Shown here piece after piece: positions 25,195 to 32,202 of a stretch of 33,587 nt of DNA; within the stretch, counting starts at the first letter, position 1; every line of letters starts with the position of its first letter. The DNA lies in assembly GCA_947494145.1 (NCBI GenBank), contig CANLTZ010000026.1, positions 1 to 33,587 of the forward strand. The letters run 5' to 3'. The DNA is from an uncultured Jannaschia sp. (GTDB lineage: Bacteria > Pseudomonadota > Alphaproteobacteria > Rhodobacterales > Rhodobacteraceae). The notes below the pieces were generated by a model that was not told where the DNA came from, made no database searches, and was given only the letters and a program-made list of their open reading frames with translations. A program made the translations under genes and the position numbers.

Positions 25195-26381
25195 GCCGCC
25201 GCACTCTGTCCGGCGATGCCATTCCCGGTGAGCGCACGCCGAAAGAGCGCCTGCATTTCGTCCACCGTCGCGGGCCTTGGATTGGTCGCGGCACAAGGAT
25301 CGGCGAGCGCGTAATCGGCCAGATGCGGCACGTCTTCGTCCTTGACCCCCATCTCCGCCAGATTGGCTGGAATGCCGAGCGCGTCGTTGTAGGTCAGGAT
25401 CTTCGCGATCAGCCCGGCGACGATATCGTCCGTAGAGCGTCCCGCCGTCTCCACGCCGAAATGCGCCGCGATCTCGGCATAGCGTTCGCCTGCGACCTCT
25501 GCATTCCAGGTGATCACATGCGGCATCAGCACCGAGTTGATCACCCCATGGGCGAGAGTGTGATACATGCCGCCGACTTGATGCGACATGGCGTGGACAA
25601 AGCCGAGGCTCGCATTGTTGAAAGCCATCCCCGCCAGAAACTCCGCATAGGTCATATCGGAGCGCGCGCTTCGATCATGGCCGTCCTCGAACGCGCCGAT
25701 CAGCGCCTTGTCGATCAACTCGACGGCTCGCAGCGCGCCAGGATCGGTCAGATGGCTGGCTGCCGTCGACACATAGGCTTCGAGCGCGTGGCTGAGGGCA
25801 TCCATCCCCGTCGCGGCGGTGAGACCCTTCGGCATGCCTTCCATCAGTTTCGGATCATCGACGGAAACGCTCGGCGTGCAGCGCCAGTCCACGACCGGGA
25901 ACTTGGACTTGTTCTCCTCGTCGGTGATGATGGCGAAGCGGGTGATCTCGCTCGCCGTGCCCGAGGTCGTGTTGACGGCGAACATCGGCGCCATCTTCTC
26001 CCGCATCTGATCGACTCCGGCATAGTCGCGGATCGACCCACCATTGGTGGCGACGATGCCGATGCCCTTGCAGCAATCATGGGGCGATCCGCCGCCGAAG
26101 GAGATGAGGAAGTCGCAGGCCTCGCGGGCATAGACCGCCGCGCCCTCGTCGCACTCCGCGACTGTGGGGTTGGGCGTCACTTTGTCATAGACGACGTAGT
26201 CGATCCCCTTGGCTTCTAGGCGGTCGATCAGGGGTTTGGTCGCGTGGACCTGTTTGTGCAGCGCCTCATCGGTGACGATCAGCGCCTTGGTAAGGCCTTG
26301 GGAGGCCATCTGATCGACGGCGGCATCGAGCGCGCCATCACCGGCGATGTTCATCGGGGGGAGAAAGAAGAAGTCGGGCAT
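25191..26381 (-). CDS. Iron-containing alcohol dehydrogenase (YiaY/FucO-like)
   Basis: This is 396 aa from the ATG at 26381 (AGGAGC upstream; an in-frame ATG at 26399 is less well placed). It is a group III metal-dependent dehydrogenase that interconverts alcohols and aldehydes with NAD(P)H. Visible are the cofactor motif FGGGSPHDCCKGIG (about 95-108), NTTSGTASEITRFAIITD (137-154) and the metal ligands Asp194 and His198 (TGMDALSHALEAY). A His-rich segment HAMSHQVGGMYHTLAHG supplies His263 and His278. The segment has one residue more than the usual FucO spacing. It lies between aldehyde dehydrogenase and Old Yellow Enzyme genes in one operon. Confidence 0.92.
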   Translation of the reverse strand: MPDFFFLPPMNIAGDGALDAAVDQMASQGLTKALIVTDEALHKQVHATKPLIDRLEAKGIDYVVYDKVTPNPTVAECDEGAAVYAREACDFLISFGGGSPHDCCKGIGIVATNGGSIRDYAGVDQMREKMAPMFAVNTTSGTASEITRFAIITDEENKSKFPVVDWRCTPSVSVDDPKLMEGMPKGLTAATGMDALSHALEAYVSTAASHLTDPGALRAVELIDKALIGAFEDGHDRSARSDMTYAEFLAGMAFNNASLGFVHAMSHQVGGMYHTLAHGVINSVLMPHVITWNAEVAGERYAEIAAHFGVETAGRSTDDIVAGLIAKILTYNDALGIPANLAEMGVKDEDVPHLADYALADPCAATNPRPATVDEMQALFRRALTGNGIAGQSAAA

Positions 26382-26425
26382 GGGAGCGCTCCTGTGCATC
26401 GGGTTGAAATCGATCCGAAAAAGGC

Positions 26426-26522
26426 GAGGCCGGGCGGACCGAGCCAGGGCCGGCCGGTCGCGGGTGGCTTGAACGGGGGCGCCATCCCGCCGGATAGGGA
26501 CAGAGAAGGTGCGCCCGGCCTC
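26426..26522 (-). repeat. Long-range inverted repeat in the ALDH-ADH intergenic region
   Basis: GAGGCCGGGCG (26426-26436) is the exact reverse complement of CGCCCGGCCTC (26512-26522). An 11-bp G/C-rich stem would close a loop that contains further G/C dyads. It occupies the 157-bp gap between the aldehyde dehydrogenase stop and the alcohol dehydrogenase start, the only sizeable gap in this operon. It may stabilise or attenuate the downstream mRNA. Confidence 0.5.
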
Positions 26523-26538
26523 AGTCGGGGAGGATCGA

Positions 26539-28053
26539 TCAGTTCAGCTTGACGTAGACGGCCTTGGTCTCGGTGAAGGCCTCGAAGGCCTGGCGTCCGC
26601 GGTTGCGACCCCAGCCGGACTGCTTGTAGCCCCCAAACGGCATCGCCGCGTCGAAGACGTTGTAGCAGTTGACGAAGACCGTTCCGGCGCGGATCGACCT
26701 GGCGACCTGATGGGTCTTGCGCACATCCGTCGTCCAGATGCCGGCGCCAAGGCCGTATTCCGTGTCGTTTGCGCGCCGCACGACGTCGTCGATGTTCGAA
26801 AACCGCTCGACCGTCGCGACGGGTCCGAAGATTTCCTCACGGACGATCGTCATGTCCGGGTCGACATCGGTGAAGAGCGTCGGCTGGACGAAGAAGCCCT
26901 TATCGCCCGCGCGCGCGCCACCGACGGCGACGGTCGCGCCGGCAGATTTGCCCGCGTCCACGTAGCCCATCACCGTGTCGAATTGGTTCTGGGACACGAG
27001 CGGTCCCATGTCGGTCTTATCGTCCTGCCCCGATCCGAGCCGGATCTTCTCCGCCTCCGCCACCATGCCGGCGACGACCTGGTCGTAGACCTTGTCCTCG
27101 ACATAGATCCGTGTGCCCGCGCAGCAGCATTCGCCCTGGTTGAAGAACACGCCCATCGCGACCCCGGCAATGGCCGCGTCGAGATCGGCATCGGCGAAGA
27201 TGATGTCCGGCGACTTGCCGCCAAGCTCCAGCGTGACCTTCTTGAGGTTGGAGTCGGCCACCGACTTCAGGAGGCCACGCCCCGTGCGGGTCGAGCCCGT
27301 AAACCCGATCTTGTCGACCAGCGGATGCTCGACCAGACGCGCGCCCGCACCCGCGCCGAAACCCTGGACGATGTTGATCACGCCCGGTGGCACACCGGCC
27401 TCCAGTGCAAGCTCGCCGAACCGGATGATCGACAGCGGCGTCACCTCGGAAGGCTTCAGCACGATCGTGTTGCCAGCCGCGAGCGCGCCCGCCATCTGCC
27501 AACCCGCCGCGATCAGGAGCGGATAGTTCCACGGTGTGATCAGGCCCACCACGCCCACAGGCTCTTCGACCGTATAGGCGTGGAAATCGGCGCCCGGGAT
27601 CGCGAAGTCCGAGGTTGGCACCACATGGCCCTCGCGGGTCCGCGCATGGGCGGCCATGTAGTGGAAGAGATCGGCCGTCAGCGGAACGTCGGCGACCTTG
27701 GCGACCGAGACCGGCTTGCCGTTGTCGAGGCTCTCGATCCAGGCGAGTTCTTCGCCATTCGCCTCGATCAGATCACCGAGCTTCTGGAGGATGCGCTGGC
27801 GCTCAGCGGGCAGCATGCGCGGCCACGGACCTTCGTCGAAGGCCTTGCGCGCAGCGGCGACTGCGGCGTCGATATCAGCCGCATCGCCGAGGGCGACAGA
27901 AGTCAAGACCTCTTCGGTCGCCGGGTTGAGCGTGTCGAAGGTCTTGCCGGATTTCGCATCGACCCAATCGCCATCGATCAGCAGGCGATGCGGTTGCTTG
28001 AGGAACCCTTCGGCCGGGCCGAACGAGGCTTTGATCGGGGTCAGAATGTTCAC
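26539..28053 (-). CDS. NAD(P)-dependent aldehyde dehydrogenase (phenylacetaldehyde dehydrogenase-like)
   Basis: This is 504 aa from the GTG at 28053 with AGGAGAC upstream. It is an ALDH-superfamily enzyme that oxidises aldehydes to acids. Motifs are PWNYP with Asn176, Lys200 in IVLKPSEVTP, the coenzyme loop GFTGSTRTGR (250-259), general base Glu276 in VTLELGGKSPD, nucleophile Cys310 in FFNQGECCCAG, and EEIFGPVATV. The usual GQxCxA is GECCCA here, so three consecutive Cys surround the active site. The C-terminal PFGGYKQSGWGRNRGRQAFE is typical of the phenylacetaldehyde/ALDH2 group. It is the first gene of the - strand operon; operator copy B lies 98 bases before the start. Confidence 0.94.
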   Translation of the reverse strand: MNILTPIKASFGPAEGFLKQPHRLLIDGDWVDAKSGKTFDTLNPATEEVLTSVALGDAADIDAAVAAARKAFDEGPWPRMLPAERQRILQKLGDLIEANGEELAWIESLDNGKPVSVAKVADVPLTADLFHYMAAHARTREGHVVPTSDFAIPGADFHAYTVEEPVGVVGLITPWNYPLLIAAGWQMAGALAAGNTIVLKPSEVTPLSIIRFGELALEAGVPPGVINIVQGFGAGAGARLVEHPLVDKIGFTGSTRTGRGLLKSVADSNLKKVTLELGGKSPDIIFADADLDAAIAGVAMGVFFNQGECCCAGTRIYVEDKVYDQVVAGMVAEAEKIRLGSGQDDKTDMGPLVSQNQFDTVMGYVDAGKSAGATVAVGGARAGDKGFFVQPTLFTDVDPDMTIVREEIFGPVATVERFSNIDDVVRRANDTEYGLGAGIWTTDVRKTHQVARSIRAGTVFVNCYNVFDAAMPFGGYKQSGWGRNRGRQAFEAFTETKAVYVKLN

Positions 28054-28150
28054 GGGGACGTCTCCTTTCGAAAAAGCGGGGCTGCAGAGGTCCGGCACCG
28101 GCTTCGGTGCGCGAGACTTGTTCGAAAGGTAAACAACGGTTTTGGTCGCG

Positions 28151-28183
28151 TATTCTGGACCGCAAATAGGGATTCAGGATTTC
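28151..28183 (-). promoter_or_regulatory. Operator-like repeat, copy B (aldehyde dehydrogenase operon)
   Basis: On the - strand it reads GAAATCCTGAATC, 11 bases, TCCAGAATA. It matches copy A at 20 of the 22 conserved positions and has the same 20-bp half-site period. It lies 98 bases before the GTG of the aldehyde dehydrogenase gene, in the sense orientation for it. Confidence 0.65.
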
Positions 28184-28230
28184 ATTTGACGTCTCGAAAT
28201 CGAGGCCTTTCTTGGTGAAGGCACCGAAGA

Positions 28231-28261
28231 GAAATCCGGAATCGATGGCAAATCCAGAAGA
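28231..28261 (+). promoter_or_regulatory. Operator-like repeat, copy C (Dps-like gene)
   Basis: On the + strand it reads GAAATCCGGAATC, 9 bases, TCCAGAAGA. It lies 61 bases before the ATG at 28322, back to back with copy B. The spacer is two bases shorter than in A, B and E. Confidence 0.6.
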
Positions 28262-28321
28262 CACCCATATCCTCTTTGCCGTCTCTCTGTGACGTTAGTC
28301 TCAAGACAAAAAAGGAACGGC

Positions 28322-28792
28322 ATGGCCCCGACAGTCGAAGAGATCACGTCCGGCGGATTGCTCCGCCTTCTCGCCGACAACTTCGTCCTTCTTTACAAGG
28401 CGCGGCATCTCTCGTGGCGCGTGAACGGCGATGTTGGAACCGGATTGCGGGCGATCATTCGGCAGGACCACCGTGATCTCGATGACGCCGCCGATGACCT
28501 CGCGCTCCGCATCATCTCCCTCGGCCGAGACCTCCCGCCAAGCTATCCGGACCTCGTGGGCAGTTCATCGATCAAGCAGGAGCTGGCCCAGCGAAAGGCG
28601 GCGGACATGATCGGTCAACTCATCGATGACCACGACCAGATCCTGCGGGATATCGACACGCTCGAAGTCACGATGCCGATTGGAGATGATGAAAAAACGA
28701 TCGGGCTTCTGGAGCAGCTCAAGCACTGCCACGACCGGTGCCGGGTGAGCCTACAGGGTCTCATTCGGCCGAAAGGCAGCGGCCTACAATAG
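28322..28792 (+). CDS. Dps-fold (ferritin-like) protein with degenerate metal site
   Basis: This is 156 aa from the ATG at 28322 (AAAGGAACGG upstream). It aligns without gaps with the canonical Dps encoded at 32203 across the ferroxidase region (SWRVNGDVGTGLRAIIRQDH then RDLDDAADDLALRIISLG). LIDDHDQILRDIDTLE follows, the usual fourth-helix region. Of the five ferroxidase ligands found in E. coli Dps (H51, H63, D67, D78, E82), the aligned residues here are Ser31, Arg43, Arg47, Asp58 and Leu62, so four are lost. It could be a DNA-binding or structural Dps relative without iron oxidation. Operator copy C precedes it. Confidence 0.82.
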   Translation: MAPTVEEITSGGLLRLLADNFVLLYKARHLSWRVNGDVGTGLRAIIRQDHRDLDDAADDLALRIISLGRDLPPSYPDLVGSSSIKQELAQRKAADMIGQLIDDHDQILRDIDTLEVTMPIGDDEKTIGLLEQLKHCHDRCRVSLQGLIRPKGSGLQ

Positions 28793-28803
28793 GGCGCGTC
28801 ACC

Positions 28804-29691
28804 TTAACTCCGCACTTCTTTCCGGTACCGCCCCGGCGTCACACCCAGCTTCTCGCGGAAGACGTCCGTCATGTGGCTCTGCGAGGCGAAGCCGCAGGTA
28901 TAGGCGATTTCGGCCAGCGGCATCTCGCCCGCGGCCAACAGCTCCTGCGCCCGCGCGATGCGGCGGGAGAGGACGTATTGGTGGGGGGTCTGGCCGGTCG
29001 CTGTCTTGAAGGCAGCGGCCAGGTGGACCTGCGCGCAACCTATTGCATTGCTGAGATCATGTAACCGTAGCGGTGTCTCCAAGCGGTCTTCGATGAAGTC
29101 GTAGCACTTATTCAATTCAGCAGAGGAGAGCGGAACGACGTCGTCACCCGAGCGGGAACCGCCAATGGCTCTGTCCAATAGCGCGCAGACGAGCGTAACG
29201 AGACCATGATCGACTGCAAGGGACGCGAATGCACCTTCCCGTTCAGCGCTCAGCCACAACCGCTTCGTCCAGTCGGCGAGCAGCGGATCCACCACGAGGC
29301 GGTCGTGCAAAGGCCGAGTAGCTTGGGTAAGCGCTTCCTTGGTGACGGCGAGGCTGTTCGCCAAAGACGCCAAATCGGCGCTGACAATAAGAAGCTCGGC
29401 AGATTGGGTCTGGCGAAACCAGTAGTCGCCGCCGATCGGATTGACATAGAAGCCACCCTTTTGATTGAGGTGCTTCTTGCCCTCGCCGAAATCGACAACC
29501 GTCTCCCCCTTCGCGTCCCAAGCCAGGACGACGGCAATATCTCCCCGCTCTTCGAAACTTGCCTCGATCTCCGGCTGATGCATTCGGATGAACTCGACAG
29601 GAAGCTCGCCGTCGGTCTTGTAGTGCCGTTCTATGCTTTCGTAGGCGACGTTTTGATCGTAAGCCTGCAGCAAATGTTGCGTCTCGCTCAC
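28804..29691 (-). CDS. AraC family regulator, second of a tandem pair
   Basis: This 295-aa protein has an N-terminal cupin-like sensor region (AVVLAWDAKGETVVDFGEGK, GGFYVNPIGGDYWFRQTQSA) and a C-terminal double helix-turn-helix. HTH1 is LRLHDLSNAIGCAQVHLAAA then FKTATGQTPHQY; HTH2 is MPLAEIAYTCGFASQSHMTD then VFREKLGVTPGRYRKE. Its start overlaps the stop of the upstream AraC gene (ATGA, 29688-29691), so the two are co-translated. The last 61 residues match the partner at 58 positions, while the N-terminal halves differ. It converges on the Dps-like gene with 11 bases between the stops. Confidence 0.9.
   Translation of the reverse strand: MSETQHLLQAYDQNVAYESIERHYKTDGELPVEFIRMHQPEIEASFEERGDIAVVLAWDAKGETVVDFGEGKKHLNQKGGFYVNPIGGDYWFRQTQSAELLIVSADLASLANSLAVTKEALTQATRPLHDRLVVDPLLADWTKRLWLSAEREGAFASLAVDHGLVTLVCALLDRAIGGSRSGDDVVPLSSAELNKCYDFIEDRLETPLRLHDLSNAIGCAQVHLAAAFKTATGQTPHQYVLSRRIARAQELLAAGEMPLAEIAYTCGFASQSHMTDVFREKLGVTPGRYRKEVRS
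28810..29000 (-). repeat. Duplicated C-terminal helix-turn-helix segment, copy 1
   Basis: This aligns without gaps (offset 884 bases) with 29694-29884 in the neighbouring AraC gene. A 45-bp stretch (28942-28986 and 29826-29870) is identical at the DNA level, including third codon positions. Similarity falls sharply upstream of about 29000, inside the genes. Confidence 0.8.
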
Positions 29692-30578
29692 CCCCGCACC
29701 TCCTTTCGATACCGCCCGGGCGTCACGCCGAGTTTCTCGCGGAAGACGTCGGTCATATGGCTCTGCGAGGCGAAGCCGCAGGCATAGGCGATCTCGGCCA
29801 GCGGCATCGCACCCGCCGCCAGCAACTCCTGCGCCCGCGCGATGCGGCGGGAGAGGACGTATTGGTGGGGCGTCAGGCCCGCCGTTCTCCGGATGCTGAC
29901 CGAGAGGTGAGCCGGCTGCATTTGCAGGGCTTGAGCGAGATCATTTGTGTTGATGGGATCGTGCAGACGTTCCGTGAGGAATGCTTCGAGCTGTTCGATC
30001 TGCTTCGGTGTAAGGGATTGCCCCTGCACATCTACCTCGACCGACGCGCGCGATAGGAACCGCGCAACGATCACTTGCCATAGACCGTCGATCATCATCG
30101 CCGACGCATCGCCGTTGCGTTCGGATTGCCGCCACATGGTCAGGATAGCCGACGAGACATCGCCGTCGTGAACGACAGTCTGGCTGTGAAGAGGTGCCAA
30201 GACCTCCAAAGTATGCTGGCCATATTCGTCAAGCAAACCCTCAAGCTTGCGTCGCGGGCAAGCCACCAAGAGAACGTCATGATCACCGCCGCAGTCGTAC
30301 TCGATGCTCGTCGCGACGGGGCAGACATTCATGCTTCCCGTCGCAAACCGATGCTCGTCGGACCAGCCATCGCCGATTTGCCATCGGAATGGCATGTTGG
30401 ACCGAAGCGACAGCGTAACAACAAGCTCATCGACTTCGGGGTCCGTAAAATCGTGGGCCGTCTGCTTCGAACGGATGAAGGTCAAGCCATAACCGCCGCC
30501 ACCGCGATGCTCCTGTTCGAAGCGGGAATAGCCGGGATGGCGTCGATAATGGTCGGCTACTGTAAGAGTTTCGCTCAT
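29688..30578 (-). CDS. AraC family regulator, first of a tandem pair
   Basis: This is 296 aa from the ATG at 30578 with GAGGTG eight bases upstream. The N-terminal sensor domain (about 1-185) includes LVVTLSLRSNMPFRWQIGDG and YDCGGDHDVLLVACPRRKLE, and it is unlike the sensor of the partner gene. The C-terminus has HTH1 (INTNDLAQALQMQPAHLSVS) and HTH2 (MPLAEIAYACGFASQSHMTD). It is divergent from the isochorismatase-GST-Dps-LtrA operon. Operator copy D lies 180 bases upstream of its start and copy E just beyond, so it may control itself and the divergent operon. The inducer is unknown. Confidence 0.9.
   Translation of the reverse strand: MSETLTVADHYRRHPGYSRFEQEHRGGGGYGLTFIRSKQTAHDFTDPEVDELVVTLSLRSNMPFRWQIGDGWSDEHRFATGSMNVCPVATSIEYDCGGDHDVLLVACPRRKLEGLLDEYGQHTLEVLAPLHSQTVVHDGDVSSAILTMWRQSERNGDASAMMIDGLWQVIVARFLSRASVEVDVQGQSLTPKQIEQLEAFLTERLHDPINTNDLAQALQMQPAHLSVSIRRTAGLTPHQYVLSRRIARAQELLAAGAMPLAEIAYACGFASQSHMTDVFREKLGVTPGRYRKEVRG
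29694..29884 (-). repeat. Duplicated C-terminal helix-turn-helix segment, copy 2
   Basis: This is the partner of the repeat at 28810-29000. It encodes the same HTH2 and C-terminal tail; of 61 aligned residues only three differ (Glu/Ala, Thr/Ala, Ser/Gly). DNA identity across silent positions points to recent duplication or gene conversion rather than protein-level constraint alone. Confidence 0.8.
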
Positions 30579-30757
30579 CCTCGCACCTCTTGCGGGAGGT
30601 CCGCATACCCCGACCTTCGATAGAAGTCGGTCAGATTTGTCGCTCCTGCGCCCAACGTCATGTCTCCGTCATCTCTCGCTCGGATCGGGTTGTCCGAACG
30701 CGCTCAATGCATCCCCTCTAAATGATCACTATCTTCTAACATCCGTTCTGAGCCCGC

Positions 30758-30789
30758 TCTTCTGGAAGAATTTCCGGATTCCGAATTCC
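30758..30789 (-). promoter_or_regulatory. Operator-like repeat, copy D (upstream of the AraC pair)
   Basis: On the - strand it reads GGAATTCGGAATC, 10 bases, TCCAGAAGA. It is 180 bases before the ATG of the AraC gene at 30578, sense for it, and 11 bases from copy E. The first half-site is less conserved than in B and C. Confidence 0.52.
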
Positions 30790-30800
30790 TATGCAAATAA

Positions 30801-30833
30801 GAAATTCAGAATCCGACCGGCAGTCATAGAAAA
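30801..30833 (+). promoter_or_regulatory. Operator-like repeat, copy E (isochorismatase operon)
   Basis: On the + strand it reads GAAATTCAGAATC, 11 bases, CATAGAAAA. The first half matches well and the second is the weakest of the set, but the 20-bp period is kept. It ends 69 bases before the ATG at 30902. Confidence 0.5.
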
Positions 30834-30901
30834 CAGCGTCCGTCGGGTCGACTATAGTCGAAAATCAGTTGGATTTCATCTTTGAAATGGGGATCGCCGC
30901 C

Positions 30902-31534
30902 ATGTCCGAACCGTTCACGCCCGAAAACAGCGCCTTGCTGCTCATCGACCATCAGGTGGGCACCATGCAACTCATCAAGAACATCCCCATGGCGGACGCC
31001 AGGCGCAACGCCATCGCGCTGGCGAAGATGGCCGGGATTTTCGACATGCCCGTGGTGATGACCTCCAGCCAGGAGGACCATGTGCAGGGACCGTTGATCC
31101 GGGAGCTGGAAGAGCTGCACCCGGCAGCCTTCGCGGGCCGCATCAAGCGGCCGGGTGTCGTCAATGCATGGGCTTATGATCCCTTCAGGCAGGCCGTCGA
31201 GGCGACAGGCCGGACAAACCTGATCATGGCGGGCGTGACGACCGATGTGTGCCTCGTCTTCCCGGCCATAGACGCTGTGAAAGCCGGTTACGGCGTGCAG
31301 GCGGTCATGGACGCCTCCGGCTCGCCCTTCGATCTGTCCGAGGACATGTCGCGCCGCCGGATGGAGGATGCGGGCGTGGTGCTCACCGCCACCAATACGC
31401 TGATCGCTGAACTGGCGCAGGACTGGTCAACCGAGGAGGGACAGCAACTGATCCAGCTTCTGTTCACCGACGTGATCCCGCCGATTTCACAGGCTCAGGA
31501 CGCCAGCGGAGGTGATCAGCGTGCCGCCGGATAA
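30902..31534 (+). CDS. Isochorismatase-family hydrolase (YcaC-like)
   Basis: This is 210 aa from the ATG at 30902. It has the cysteine-hydrolase fold with the catalytic triad Asp16 (ALLLIDHQVG), Lys82 (GRIKRPGVVNAW) and Cys117 (AGVTTDVCLVFPAIDA). The sequence around NAWAYDPFRQAVEATGRTNL then IMAGVTTDVC closely resembles the E. coli YcaC group, whose natural substrate is unknown. It leads a + strand operon and overlaps the GST gene by 14 bases. Operator copy E precedes it. Hydrolysis of an amide or other adduct is a family-based expectation only. Confidence 0.88.
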   Translation: MSEPFTPENSALLLIDHQVGTMQLIKNIPMADARRNAIALAKMAGIFDMPVVMTSSQEDHVQGPLIRELEELHPAAFAGRIKRPGVVNAWAYDPFRQAVEATGRTNLIMAGVTTDVCLVFPAIDAVKAGYGVQAVMDASGSPFDLSEDMSRRRMEDAGVVLTATNTLIAELAQDWSTEEGQQLIQLLFTDVIPPISQAQDASGGDQRAAG

Positions 31535-32186
31535 CGATTCAGAGCCGCTCACGACCCTCCATTACATGCCGGGCACATGCGCGCTCGGCGTCCACATCGC
31601 GCTCGAATGGGCGGGTGCGCCCTATGAGGCGCGTCGCCTGTCGCAAGAGGATCTGCACAGCCCGGACTATCTGGCCCTTAACCCTGCCGGCGTCGTGCCG
31701 ACCCTGATCCAGGACGGCGCCGTCATGACCGAGGCGTCGGCCATTCTGCTCGCGCTGGCGCGGCAGGTGCCAGGGCTTGGTCCCGGTCCAGATGCGGGCG
31801 AGCACGACCGCTTCCGGTTCGAACGGTTGATCATCTATCTCGGCGGCACACTGCACCCGCATTTCTGGCCGTGGTTCGTGCCGCAGCGCTATGGCGCGGC
31901 ACATGAGCCTGATCAGGCGAACGTCAAGCAGGCGGCAGAAGCCCTGATCGGGAGGGCGCTCACCTGGCTCGATGGCGAGCTTGGCGACGGGCCGTTCTTC
32001 CTCGGCGCGCGCCCGAGCGCCGTCGATGCCTATTTCTTCCCCATGGGGCGGTGGGGATATGGGCTGAAAACCCCGACATCCGAATATCCGAACCTTCACG
32101 GCCTGATGCAGCGGCTGGCGCAAGATCCGGGCGTCGCCGCGGCCATGACCGCCCAAGGCCTGCCGCCCCTCAGCGCCGACACCTGA
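31521..32186 (+). CDS. Glutathione S-transferase (beta-class-like)
   Basis: This is 221 aa from the GTG at 31521, chosen because GGAGGTGAT sits about eight bases upstream; a GTG at 31512 is in frame but has no such site. The N-terminal thioredoxin-fold domain has LHYMPGTCALGVHIALEWAG, where the Cys (about residue 20) sits as in beta-class GSTs. The glutathione-binding strand/turn NPAGVVPTLIQDGAVMTEAS follows. The all-helical C-terminal domain has WLDGELGDGPFFLGARPSAV then DAYFF. GSTs conjugate electrophiles to glutathione, consistent with the neighbouring oxidoreductases. It overlaps the isochorismatase stop and is followed by dps. Confidence 0.9.
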   Translation: MPPDNDSEPLTTLHYMPGTCALGVHIALEWAGAPYEARRLSQEDLHSPDYLALNPAGVVPTLIQDGAVMTEASAILLALARQVPGLGPGPDAGEHDRFRFERLIIYLGGTLHPHFWPWFVPQRYGAAHEPDQANVKQAAEALIGRALTWLDGELGDGPFFLGARPSAVDAYFFPMGRWGYGLKTPTSEYPNLHGLMQRLAQDPGVAAAMTAQGLPPLSADT

Positions 32187-32202
32187 TAGAAAGGACGCCG
32201 CA

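Noticed and set aside
25176-26219. 347-codon + strand open frame opposite the iron-type alcohol dehydrogenase
   Set aside because: Antisense of a clear enzyme gene with ordered motifs; no ribosome site or homology.
26509-28218. 569-codon + strand open frame opposite the aldehyde dehydrogenase gene
   Set aside because: The ALDH on the other strand has every catalytic motif; this frame is Arg/His/Asp-rich antisense translation with no domain.
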